This document shows, in pieces, positions 1 through 7,143 of a DNA stretch of 35,329 bases. A program made the position numbers and the translations under genes. This stretch comes from Solirubrobacteraceae bacterium. Its GTDB lineage: Bacteria > Actinomycetota > Thermoleophilia > Solirubrobacterales > Solirubrobacteraceae. Under the pieces are notes generated by a model, which saw nothing but the letters and a program-made list of their open reading frames with translations, had not been told where the DNA came from and did no database searches. The DNA lies in assembly GCA_030690545.1 (NCBI GenBank), contig JAUYGN010000119.1, positions 1 to 35,329 of the forward strand, in the 5' to 3' direction. Within the stretch, counting starts at the first letter, position 1. Every line of letters starts with the position of its first letter.

Positions 1-663
1 CGCGGCGCGCAGCACGCGCGGGTCGGGCGCCCGCGCCGAGCCAAACCAGACGAGCAGCGCATAGCCGATGCCGACCGTGATCCGGGTGAGCTCGGCATGC
101 GCCGCCCCACGCCCGAGCCAGCCGCGGCGGCGCGCGCCGCACAGCGCCGCCGCGGCGAACGCGGCGTCGGCGAGGCCTTCGAGGTCGCGTCCGATCCGCG
201 TCGGCGCGGTCGCGCGGGCCAGCCGTCCGTCGAGCCCGTCGCTGGCGAGAGCCAGCACGCAGATCCACGGCGCCGGCGTGTCGGCGACCGCCGGGACGAG
301 CCAGACGCGCGCGAGCGTGCAGGCGTCGGCGGCCGAGAGGTTGCGCGGCTGGCCGTCCTCGGTCTCGAACATCCCGACGTGCCAGTCGAGCATGGCGTAC
401 GTGAGCGTCCACCAGGCGACGAACGAGCCGAGGCGGCGACGATAGGGCTCACGTCCGGCGAGCGCGAGCGCGAGCCACGCGGCGGCGCCCGCGGCGATCA
501 CGTGGCGCGTACGCCGCGCGGTCGCCGGCCGCACCGCGCGCTGCTCGTTCGCGCGCCGCTGGCTGGCGACGAGGAAACGCACCGCGGCGCGCGGCGCGAA
601 GCGTGCCTCGCGCAGGATCGCGAGCTGCTCGCGCGCCCACAGCTCGCCGTCGGTCAGCGTCAG
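1..663 (-). CDS. CDP-alcohol phosphatidyltransferase family protein (3' part beyond window)
   Basis: Reading the minus strand from about 663 down to 1 gives an open frame with no stop. It contains SDGLDGRLAR followed by RIGRDLEGLAD, which fits the CDP-alcohol phosphatidyltransferase signature D-x2-DG-x2-AR-x(n)-G-x3-D-x3-D. Two departures are visible: the spacer before the Gly is one residue shorter than usual, and the third acidic position is Glu rather than Asp. Hydrophobic stretches flank the motif, as expected for this membrane enzyme, which transfers a phospho-alcohol between CDP-lipid and an acceptor. No ATG, GTG or TTG lies at the natural beginning. The frame appears to start at CTG 663, overlapping the upstream stop as CTGA; the first conventional start is GTG 582, which would drop about 27 plausible residues. 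It is translationally coupled to the FAD oxidoreductase. The substrate is unknown and the C-terminus is outside the window. Confidence 0.75.
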   Translation of the reverse strand, partial: MTLTDGELWAREQLAILREARFAPRAAVRFLVASQRRANEQRAVRPATARRTRHVIAAGAAAWLALALAGREPYRRRLGSFVAWWTLTYAMLDWHVGMFETEDGQPRNLSAADACTLARVWLVPAVADTPAPWICVLALASDGLDGRLARATAPTRIGRDLEGLADAAFAAAALCGARRRGWLGRGAAHAELTRITVGIGYALLVWFGSARAPDPRVLRAA

Positions 664-1829
664 AGCAGCGTCCCGAAGACGTCGTCGACCTGACGCCAGC
701 CGACCTGCAGCAGGAACTGGCTGTTGCGCCCGTAGGACTTCGCGCCGAGGATGAAGAAGCCCGGCTCGGGCGTGCGCAGCGTCTCGGGTCCGTGCGACGC
801 GATCGCCAGGCAGTCGCCGCCCGTCTCGCCGAGTAGCGCGGCGGCGAGGTTCATCGGGCCGGAGGTGGCGTAGCACTCGTGCACCTGCAGCTGGCGGTAG
901 AGCGCGTGGTCGCCGACGCCGCCGTTGAGCGCGAGGATGCGGTCGACCTCGACCTGCTCGCGGCGCCCGTTGCGCAGCGTGACCGCGACGCGGTCGCCGC
1001 TCGCGTGCAGGGCCTCGGTGACGAAGCCGGCGCGCAGCTGGAGCGCGTCGCTCGCGCCGGCTGCGAGCTGCGCCGCGGCACGGCTGAGCTGCGCGCGCTC
1101 GGGCAGCGGGTCGTCCTCGACGACGCCCCAGCCCGGCACCGCGCTGCGCGTCGCCCAGACGACGCGCGTGCCGGGCGCGTCGCGCGCGAAGTCGGCGAGC
1201 TGGCGAGCGGCGGTCTGCGCGGAGTGACCGGCTCCGGTGAGCAGGATCGTCCGGCCCGCCCACGCGCCGGCCTGCTCCTCGAACGCCGGCAGGAAGCGCT
1301 CGATGCGATCCTCGAAGGCACGCTCGTTGACCGCGTCGATGCCGCCGTCGCCGAGCCGGTTGGGGATGCCGTACGTGCCGGTCGCGTCGATCACGACGTC
1401 GGCGTGGGCGATCGCCTCGCTGCCGTCGGGCCGGCGGATCAGCAGCCGGAACGGTCGCTCGGCGCGCCGCCCGTCGCCGATCGCCTCGTGCTTGAGCAGT
1501 CCTTCGCGGCCGACGGCGAGCACGCGCGTGGTCAGCCGGATGCGGTCGCGCAGCTGCGCCAGCGCGGCGACCGGCTCGAGCAGGTCGGCGGCGAGCTGCG
1601 CGCCGGTCGGCAGCCCCGCTCCGCTCGGCGCCGACGGCAGCGCGGCGCGCATCCGCGGGGACACGTTCATGCCCCAGGGCGTGAACGTCCGCACGTGGCC
1701 CCAGCGGCGCAGGTGCCAGCCGACGGTCGGCGCGGCCTCGAAGACCACGAAGTCGTCGCCGCGCGTGGCCGCCGCCAGCGCGGCCTCGAGGCCGATCGGG
1801 CCCGCTCCCAGGATGGCGATGCGCGTCAT
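660..1829 (-). CDS. FAD/NAD(P)-binding flavoprotein oxidoreductase
   Basis: A 389-residue protein starting with MTRIAILGAGPIG, a classic N-terminal FAD-binding Rossmann motif (residues 5-13). A DATGTY segment (about 148-153) and a second dinucleotide fold LLTGAGHSAQ (about 197-204) give the two-dinucleotide layout of flavin monooxygenase and thioredoxin-reductase-like proteins. There is no CxxC redox pair, so a monooxygenase-like or amine-oxidase-like role is more likely than a disulfide reductase. The C-terminal FFILGAKSYGRNSQFLL region resembles the end of FMO-like proteins. The ATG at 1829 was chosen because the Rossmann motif follows at once; an upstream extension to 1931 would run into the divergent gene. 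Only 53 bp separate it from the metallophosphoesterase-radical SAM gene, so the two probably share a control region. Substrate unknown. Confidence 0.85.
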   Translation of the reverse strand: MTRIAILGAGPIGLEAALAAATRGDDFVVFEAAPTVGWHLRRWGHVRTFTPWGMNVSPRMRAALPSAPSGAGLPTGAQLAADLLEPVAALAQLRDRIRLTTRVLAVGREGLLKHEAIGDGRRAERPFRLLIRRPDGSEAIAHADVVIDATGTYGIPNRLGDGGIDAVNERAFEDRIERFLPAFEEQAGAWAGRTILLTGAGHSAQTAARQLADFARDAPGTRVVWATRSAVPGWGVVEDDPLPERAQLSRAAAQLAAGASDALQLRAGFVTEALHASGDRVAVTLRNGRREQVEVDRILALNGGVGDHALYRQLQVHECYATSGPMNLAAALLGETGGDCLAIASHGPETLRTPEPGFFILGAKSYGRNSQFLLQVGWRQVDDVFGTLL

Positions 1830-1868
1830 GGGGCTCCTCGTGATGATCTCGGCAGGACCCGCGAACGC

Positions 1869-1882
1869 ACGATACTCAGAGC
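1869..1882 (+). promoter_or_regulatory. Putative -10 element for a leaderless transcript
   Basis: GATACT at 1871-1876 resembles a -10 box and ends six bases before the ATG at 1883. Transcription would then start at or next to the A of the start codon, giving a leaderless mRNA, which is common in actinobacteria. There is no Shine-Dalgarno sequence before this ATG. No convincing -35 is seen, so this is tentative. Confidence 0.35.
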
Positions 1883-3709
1883 ATGACGAGGATCGCCGCA
1901 TTCGGCGGCGTGTACGCCAATCCGTACGCACTGCGCGCGCTGCTGGACGACGCGCGTGCGCGCGGCTGCGACGAGCTGTACTGCCTCGGCGATCTCGGCG
2001 GGTTCGGCGCCGAGTGCGACGCCGTCTGGCCGCTGCTGCTCGAGCACGGCGTCACGACGATCGCGGGCAACTACGACGTCGCGATCGGTCGCGGCGACGA
2101 CGACTGCGGATGCGGCTACGCCGACGAGCGCGACAACCACTACGCCCAGCTGATGTACGACTACACCCGCGCGCACACCTCGCCGCGCTTCGCGGCCTGG
2201 ATGGCGGCGCTGCCGGGCGACCTGCGCGCCGAGCTCGGCGGGGTCGACGTGCACATGGTCCACGGCTCGCCGCTGGCGATCAACGACTTCCTGTGGGAGT
2301 CGCTGTCCGACGACGAGCTGGCGACGCGCGCCCGCGCCAGCGGCGCGCAGCTGCTGCTGTGCACGCACACCGGGATCGCCTGGGAACGCTCGGTCGCCGG
2401 CGTGCGGATCGTCAACGTCGGCGCGATCGGGCGGCCGGGCAACGACGGCCGGACCGACGTCTGGTACGCGGTGATCGATCTCTCCGATGGGATCGTCGAG
2501 CGCGTCGAGCTCGTGCCGCTGGCCTACGACTGGCGCGCGCAGGCGGCGTCGATGCGGCGCGCCGGGCTGCCCGAGCCGTTCGTCGAGACGGTCGAGACCG
2601 GCTGGTGGACGACGTGCCTGGAGGTCGTGCCTGCGCGCGAGCGGGCGCGGGGTCGCTTTCACGTCTACCGCGACGCGCTGCCGCTGCCGGCAGGGTTCGG
2701 CGCCGGTGCCGAGGGCGCCGGCTGGGCGGGTTCGTCGTCCTCCGCTGCCGAGGGAGACGGGCGAGCGGTCGTGGCGGACGAGGACGGACGATGGTCCGTG
2801 CCCGAGAGGAACGGACGGTCGCCAGCGCCCGGCGTCGACGAGCGATCGCCCACGCCCGCGAGGGACGAGCGGCCGGTCGTCTCGCTGTTCGGGACCGAGC
2901 TCTTCCCACCGCGCCTGTGGGTCTACTCGAACTTCCACTGCAACCTGGCCTGCGACTACTGCGTCGTGGCGAGCTCGCCGCGAGCGCGGCCGCGGGAGCT
3001 GTCGCCGCAGCGCTTCCGGGCGCTCGTCGACGAGGCCGTCGCGGAGGGCTTCGCCGAGCTCTACGTCACCGGCGGCGAGCCGTTCGTGCATCCGCAGATC
3101 TTCGCGCTGCTCGAGTACGCCTGCGAGCGGCTGCCGACGGTCGTGCTGACGAACGCGATGCTCTTCACGGGGCGCCGGCGCGAGCAGCTCGCCCGCCTCG
3201 CGGGCCGCCCCGGCCTGACGCTGCAGTCCTCGATCGACGGCGCCTGCGCGGACACCCACGACCGCTGGCGCGGCGCGGGGTCGTGGCGTCGGGCGCTCGA
3301 CGGGCTGCGCTTCGCGGCCGGGCTCGGCCTGCCGCTGCGCGTGGCGCTGACGCAGACGCCCGACAACGGCGGCGAGATCGAGCAGCTGCGCGGCCTGCTC
3401 GGCGACCTCGGGATCGACGGCGGCGACTTCGCGGTGCGCCCGCTCGTCGCGCGCGGCTTCGCGGCCGGGGCGCCGCCGGCGACCGGCGCGATCGAGGTCT
3501 CCGACGACGTCATGGTTCCCGAGCTGACGATCACCGCCGACGGCGCGCACTGGCACCCCGTCGGCGGCGATCTGCAGTCCAGCCCCGACTTCCTCGTCGC
3601 CGCCGGAGAGGTCTCGCTCGCCGACGCCAAGCGCCTCGTCGTCGAGCGCTTCCTCGCGCTGCGCCAGGCCGACGGCTCGCTGCCCGACGCGTTTCGCTGC
3701 GCGGTATGA
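1883..3709 (+). CDS. Metallophosphoesterase-like domain fused to a radical SAM domain
   Basis: A 608-residue two-domain protein. Residues 1 to about 240 follow the YfcE/ApaH-like metallophosphoesterase pattern: LGDLGGFG, AGNYD, MVHGSP and LCTHTGIAW. Motif I, normally DxHGN, reads GGVYAN, and the last motif reads THTG instead of GHTH, so the ligands of one of the two metals are gone. Residues about 275-335 are a charged, loosely repetitive linker (recurring GRS, DER and PAR segments). The C-terminal half is a radical SAM domain with Cys353, Cys357 and Cys360 (CNLACDYC) for a 4Fe-4S cluster and the GGE motif at 397-399 for S-adenosylmethionine. I see no SPASM-type cysteine set. The stop overlaps the next ATG as ATGA, so it is coupled to the glycosyltransferase. 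The reaction is unknown; the first domain may be regulatory, or act with a single metal. Confidence 0.85.
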   Translation: MTRIAAFGGVYANPYALRALLDDARARGCDELYCLGDLGGFGAECDAVWPLLLEHGVTTIAGNYDVAIGRGDDDCGCGYADERDNHYAQLMYDYTRAHTSPRFAAWMAALPGDLRAELGGVDVHMVHGSPLAINDFLWESLSDDELATRARASGAQLLLCTHTGIAWERSVAGVRIVNVGAIGRPGNDGRTDVWYAVIDLSDGIVERVELVPLAYDWRAQAASMRRAGLPEPFVETVETGWWTTCLEVVPARERARGRFHVYRDALPLPAGFGAGAEGAGWAGSSSSAAEGDGRAVVADEDGRWSVPERNGRSPAPGVDERSPTPARDERPVVSLFGTELFPPRLWVYSNFHCNLACDYCVVASSPRARPRELSPQRFRALVDEAVAEGFAELYVTGGEPFVHPQIFALLEYACERLPTVVLTNAMLFTGRRREQLARLAGRPGLTLQSSIDGACADTHDRWRGAGSWRRALDGLRFAAGLGLPLRVALTQTPDNGGEIEQLRGLLGDLGIDGGDFAVRPLVARGFAAGAPPATGAIEVSDDVMVPELTITADGAHWHPVGGDLQSSPDFLVAAGEVSLADAKRLVVERFLALRQADGSLPDAFRCAV

Positions 3710-4401
3710 GCGACGCCCTGCTCGTCTCGATCCTGGTCCCGACGCTGAACGAGGCCGCCGAGCTGCCGCGGCTGCTCGACGATCTCGCGGCGCTGCCCGG
3801 TCGCTGGGAGCTGATCGTCGCCGACGGTGGCTCGCGCGACGCGACGCGGCAGCTCGCCCGCGAGCATCCGGCGGGCGCCCGCGTGCTCGAGCAGAGCGGC
3901 GGTCGCGCAGCGCAGCTCAACGCCGCCGCACGCGACGCGAGCGGCGAGGTCCTGCTGTTCCTGCATGCCGACAGTCGCCTGCCGCGCGACGCCTACGCCT
4001 CGCTCGCCGACGCGGCGCGCACGCCCGGCATCGGGGGCGGCAACTTCGCCCTCCAGTTCGAAGGTGACCGCGCGTTCGAGCGCATCCTCGGCGCCGTCTA
4101 CCGCTTCCAGCGCCGCCACGGCTACTACTACGGCGACTCGTCGGTATGGGTGCGCCGCACGACGTTCGACGCGCTCGGCGGCTACCGCGAGATCGCGATC
4201 ATGGACGACTACGACTTCGTCCGACGCCTGGAGCGCAGCACGGCGACGCGCTGCCTGCCCGGTCCCGCGACGACGTCCGCGCGGCGCTGGCGCGCGATCG
4301 GCATCCCGCGCACGGTGCTCGCCTGGTTTGCGATCCGCTGGCTGTACGTCGCCGGCGTCTCGCCCGAGCGGCTCGTCCGGCTCTACCGGATCGTGCGCTA
4401 G
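3706..4401 (+). CDS. GT2-fold glycosyltransferase, TIGR04283 (rSAM-associated) type
   Basis: A 231-residue family 2 glycosyltransferase. SILVPTLNEAAELPRLL opens the nucleotide-sugar fold, VADGGSRDAT and FLHADSRLP supply the acidic, metal-binding positions, and the C-terminal TTSARRWRAIGIPRT plus GVSPERLVRLYR segments match the group named rSAM/selenodomain-associated transferase 2 (TIGR04283), later linked to arsenosugar biosynthesis. It is full length for that family and probably soluble or peripheral, since it has no clear membrane anchor. Its ATG overlaps the radical SAM stop as ATGA. The neighbours here do not include recognisable ArsM or ArsS, so the arsenosugar assignment is by family name only. 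The acceptor could be the product of either adjacent radical SAM enzyme. Confidence 0.88.
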   Translation: MSDALLVSILVPTLNEAAELPRLLDDLAALPGRWELIVADGGSRDATRQLAREHPAGARVLEQSGGRAAQLNAAARDASGEVLLFLHADSRLPRDAYASLADAARTPGIGGGNFALQFEGDRAFERILGAVYRFQRRHGYYYGDSSVWVRRTTFDALGGYREIAIMDDYDFVRRLERSTATRCLPGPATTSARRWRAIGIPRTVLAWFAIRWLYVAGVSPERLVRLYRIVR

Positions 4402-4423
4402 CGTGCGTCTCGTGGGCGGCCTC

Positions 4424-5806
4424 ATGACCCGGCTGCGCGAGCTGGAGATCGCGACGCGGCCCGAGCATCCCGACCTCAGCGCCGCGCTCGCCGCACGCTG
4501 GGCCGAGCTTCCCGCGCACGTCAAGCGGCCCAACCAGATGCTCGGCAGGCGGATGACCGGCTGCGAGGGAACGCACGGCGTCTTTCCTCGCTGCAACCTC
4601 GCATGTACGCCCTGCTACCACGCCAAGGAGGCGCAGCGCGTGCGCACCGACGGCGACCACACCGAGCGCGAGGTCGACCGCCAGATGGCGCTCCTGCGTG
4701 AGCTGAGGGGCCCCGGCCAGCACGCGCAGCTGATCGGCGGCGAGGTCACGCTGCTCGGCCCCGACGACCACGCCCGCGCGCTGCGGGCGATGATCCGCCA
4801 CGGCCGCAAGCCGATGTCGATGACCCACGGCGACTTCGACTACGACTACCTCGAGCAGCTCGCGCTCGACCCGGTCAGCGGGAAGCCTCGCTTCGAGCAC
4901 CTCGCCTTCGCCGGTCACTTCGACTCGACGATGCTCGGCCGCCGCGGCATCGAGCGGGTGCACGACGAGGCCGAGCTGAACGACCACCGCGCCCGCTTCT
5001 GCGCGATGTTCGAGCGGTTGGAGCGCGAGCACGGGATCACGCACTACCTCGCGCACAACATGACGGTGACGCCGCGCAACATCGACCAGATCCCGCAGCT
5101 CGTGCGCGACTGCCGCCGGATGGGCTTTCGGATGCTCTCCTTCCAGCCGGCGGCGTACATCGGCAACGAGGCGCGCTGGAAGGACGAGTACCGCGCCATC
5201 TGCACCGACGAGGTCTGGCAGCGGATCGAGCGGGGCGCCGGCGCGCGGCTGCACCACAACGCCGAGCAGGTCGGCGACGTGCGCTGCAACCGCACCGCGC
5301 ACGGGCTCTCCGTCGGCGACCGCTACGCGACGCTGCTCGACGAAGACGACCCCCGCGACGCCCGCGCGCTGGCGGACTTCATCGTCGCCTTCGGGGGGAT
5401 GGACTTCGAGGCGGGCGGCCGGCGCCTGCGGGCGGTGCGCGTCGCGCGCGCGATCGCCCGCCATCCGGCGGTGCTGCCCAGCGGCGCGCGCTGGGCGGCG
5501 CGGCTGCTGCGTCGCATCGGCGGCGTGCGCGCGCTGCGTCGCGAGCGTCCGCGAGCGATCACCTACGTCATGCACGCCTTCATGGACGCGCGCGACGTGC
5601 GCCCCGCCTGGGAGCTCATGCAGCGCGGCGAGGTCAGCGACGACCCGACGATCCGCGCGACGCAGGAGCGCCTGCAGGCCTGCTCGTACGCGATGGCGCA
5701 CCCGGAGTCCGGCACGCTCGTGCCCGCCTGCGCCCAGCACGCCGTGCTCGATCCGCTCGAGAACCTGCGCCTCGCCAGGCTGCTGCCGGCACGCGACCGC
5801 AGCTGA
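4424..5806 (+). CDS. Radical SAM protein of unknown function
   Basis: About 460 residues. The radical SAM cluster motif CNLACTPC lies at residues 57-64 and is followed by QLIGGEVTLL, a GGE-type S-adenosylmethionine motif. The rest shows HAFMDARDVRPAWELMQRGE and scattered cysteines (CSYAMAHP, VPACAQH) near the C-terminus that might bind a further cluster, but I cannot assign a named family. The ATG at 4424 was preferred; in-frame GTG codons at 4403 and 4412 would add 7 or 4 residues, and none has a strong ribosome binding site. It follows the glycosyltransferase by 22 bases in the same direction, so the three plus-strand genes look like one operon. The gene ends in a convergent arrangement with erm. 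Confidence 0.82.
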   Translation: MTRLRELEIATRPEHPDLSAALAARWAELPAHVKRPNQMLGRRMTGCEGTHGVFPRCNLACTPCYHAKEAQRVRTDGDHTEREVDRQMALLRELRGPGQHAQLIGGEVTLLGPDDHARALRAMIRHGRKPMSMTHGDFDYDYLEQLALDPVSGKPRFEHLAFAGHFDSTMLGRRGIERVHDEAELNDHRARFCAMFERLEREHGITHYLAHNMTVTPRNIDQIPQLVRDCRRMGFRMLSFQPAAYIGNEARWKDEYRAICTDEVWQRIERGAGARLHHNAEQVGDVRCNRTAHGLSVGDRYATLLDEDDPRDARALADFIVAFGGMDFEAGGRRLRAVRVARAIARHPAVLPSGARWAARLLRRIGGVRALRRERPRAITYVMHAFMDARDVRPAWELMQRGEVSDDPTIRATQERLQACSYAMAHPESGTLVPACAQHAVLDPLENLRLARLLPARDRS

Positions 5807-5820
5807 GCTCGTGCCCCGGC
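5785..5820 (+). terminator. Imperfect inverted repeat at the radical SAM stop codon
   Basis: GCCGGCACG and CGTGCCCCGGC can pair with one bulge across the stop codon of the second radical SAM gene. There is no T-tract. It may help end transcription between the convergent radical SAM and erm genes. Confidence 0.3.
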
Positions 5821-5898
5821 GGCGATGACGCGCAGCAGTACACGGCGCTGCCTGGCCGGGATCCTGGAATCGGCCCCTCATGAGCGCGGCGCGGCTGC

Positions 5899-6675
5899 TC
5901 ATCGATCCGGTCCCCGCGCGACCGCGGCCCAGACCGGGGGAGCGACCTGCGCGGCGGCGGCGTTGGGATCGACGCCGGCATCGCGCAGGATCAGGGGTCC
6001 CGCCCTGCGCCCCGCGAAGCGGCGAGCGATCGTCGTGGCGCGCCTGGACGGAGCGTCGTAGACGGCGGCGAGCAGCTGGCGCAGTCGACGCTCGGCATCG
6101 GCCTGCAGCGGCTCGCGCGCCCGGATGCGCAGCAGCGCCGCACTGACGTTGGGAGCGGGCGCGAAGGCCGTGCGCGGCACGACGCGCACGATCCGCAGGT
6201 CGTAGCGAGCGGTCCACCATGCCGCCCGTGCGCTGCGCGGCAGTCGGGCGCTGAGACGGATCGCGAAGCCGTGCTCGACGAGCAGGTCGATGCCGGCGCG
6301 AGGGCGCCCCGGAGGATCGAGGAGCTTGGCGACGAGCGCCCCGGACGTCGCGAACGGCAGGTTGGCGACGACCTTCGCGCGGCGCGGGATCTGGACGCTG
6401 CGCAGGTCGGCCGCGACGACGCGCACGTGGCCGAAGCGACCGAAGCGCCGCTGCAGGTCGTGCACGAAGCGCGGGTCGCGCTCGACCGCCGTGACGGTCG
6501 CGCCCGTGCGGGCCAGCGCGGCGGTCAGCGTTCCCGGCCCCGCGCCGAGGTCGAAGACGTGATCGGCCGGGCACAGGTCGGCCGAGCGCATGATCGCGCG
6601 CAGGACAGGGGTGCAATGCAGGTGATGGATGCCCGAGGGGTTGGCTCGGGAACGGCGTGCGGTACGGGCCGGCAT
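5899..6675 (-). CDS. erm: Erm-type 23S rRNA adenine N6-methyltransferase
   Basis: A 258-residue S-adenosylmethionine-dependent methyltransferase of the KsgA/Erm superfamily. Motif I VFDLGAGPGTLT (about 40-51) binds the cofactor, VERD near residue 65 is the acidic ribose contact, and NLPF (105-108) is the catalytic adenine-binding motif. Erm proteins methylate A2058 of 23S rRNA and give macrolide-lincosamide-streptogramin B resistance. Erm rather than KsgA is favoured by the Arg-rich N-terminus with HHLHCTPV in place of the KsgA QNFL segment, by NLPF rather than NLPY, and by the control region upstream. AAGGAG lies seven bases before the ATG. The 468-base upstream region carries a leader peptide with an Arg-Leu-Arg motif and pairing arms. 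Intrinsic self-protection or resistance is the likely role; specificity is inferred. Confidence 0.85.
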   Translation of the reverse strand: MPARTARRSRANPSGIHHLHCTPVLRAIMRSADLCPADHVFDLGAGPGTLTAALARTGATVTAVERDPRFVHDLQRRFGRFGHVRVVAADLRSVQIPRRAKVVANLPFATSGALVAKLLDPPGRPRAGIDLLVEHGFAIRLSARLPRSARAAWWTARYDLRIVRVVPRTAFAPAPNVSAALLRIRAREPLQADAERRLRQLLAAVYDAPSRRATTIARRFAGRRAGPLILRDAGVDPNAAAAQVAPPVWAAVARGPDR

Positions 6676-6683
6676 GCGGTGCT

Positions 6684-6871
6684 CCTTCGTCTCGGTGCGA
6701 TGACGCGCCCGGACGGGTGAGCGATGAGTCGGTCCGGACGGCGGCGAGGTCAGCGGGCCACCCGGGGGTGGCGGACGACCGCGAGCGAAGCAACGAAGGG
6801 GCCCGTGATCCCTAGTACGAGATCACGAACGAGGGCGCGCGCTCAGGCGCGCCACGGATCGCTTCGCTCGC
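6684..6871 (-). promoter_or_regulatory. Candidate erm attenuator (pairing arms between leader and erm RBS)
   Basis: In the transcript, the arm at 6871-6861 starts on the base after the leader stop codon. It is an exact 11-base inverted repeat of 6791-6781. Between them sits a 7-base hairpin (6827-6821 with 6810-6804). The seven bases at 6799-6793, immediately before the second arm, are exactly complementary to 6690-6684, which contains the erm ribosome binding site. A further hairpin, GCCACC/GGTGGC, lies at 6757-6772. A ribosome stalled inside the leader would cover the first arm and could change the fold around the erm start. The repeats are seen directly; the switching model is inference from known erm attenuators. 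Confidence 0.55.
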
Positions 6872-6913
6872 TCAGCGGCGAAGACGAACTGCGTATATGC
6901 ACACGACGCACAT
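6872..6913 (-). CDS. Putative erm leader peptide with RLR arrest motif
   Basis: ATG at 6913 opens a 13-codon frame, MCVVCIYAVRLRR, closed by TGA at 6874-6872, in the same direction as erm and 196 bases before the erm start. Leader peptides of several inducible erm genes end in an Arg/Lys-x-Arg/Lys motif such as RLR, at which macrolide-bound ribosomes stall; this peptide has VRLRR at its end. The stop codon abuts one arm of an 11-base inverted repeat. There is no clear Shine-Dalgarno sequence. TAGCCT eight bases before the ATG may be a -10 box, which would make this leader itself leaderless. It is too short for statistical support, so the call rests on motif, position and flanking structure. 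Confidence 0.6.
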   Translation of the reverse strand: MCVVCIYAVRLRR

Positions 6914-7143
6914 GCCACTGCAGGCTAACACCGACGCCACCGAAAGCGAAGGCCCGTGGATCATCCGACCGGCGGTCGGGATGGCTGTTGGCACGGCGCT
7001 CCAGCACGGCGACGAGCGCATCAGGCGATCGTCGCCGGATCGGCCGTCGGCGACGGGCGTCCGGTCTCGACGCAGGATGGCTGGCCACCTGACCGCGTGA
7101 CGTCTGAGGACACACCCGGCCGAGTCACCGATCGGCGCGGGCG
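6914..7143. other. Intergenic region between erm leader and membrane-protein gene
   Basis: About 230 bases with no gene that I can support. It must hold the divergent promoters for the erm leader and the plus-strand membrane protein. On the minus strand TAGCCT at 6927-6922 is the best -10 candidate for the leader; the -35 is weak. Base composition is lower in GC than in the genes further out. Confidence 0.5.

Noticed and set aside
2750-2890. Repetitive GRS/DER stretch read as a tandem repeat or CRISPR-like element
   Set aside because: The repeats are degenerate, in frame and lie between two protein domains; they are best read as a flexible linker.
1883-5806. Complete arsenosugar biosynthesis cluster
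   Set aside because: Only the glycosyltransferase belongs to a family with that name; no arsenite methyltransferase or ArsS-type radical SAM sequence is recognisable.
5899-6675. KsgA (16S rRNA dimethyltransferase) as identity for the methyltransferase
   Set aside because: The N-terminal QNFL segment and NLPY of KsgA are missing, and the gene has an erm-like leader region.
6823-6855. Second possible erm leader, GTG frame of ten codons ending RPRS
   Set aside because: It has an Arg-x-Arg, but begins with GTG, has no ribosome site and lies inside the loop of the pairing arms; the VRLRR leader fits position and motif better.
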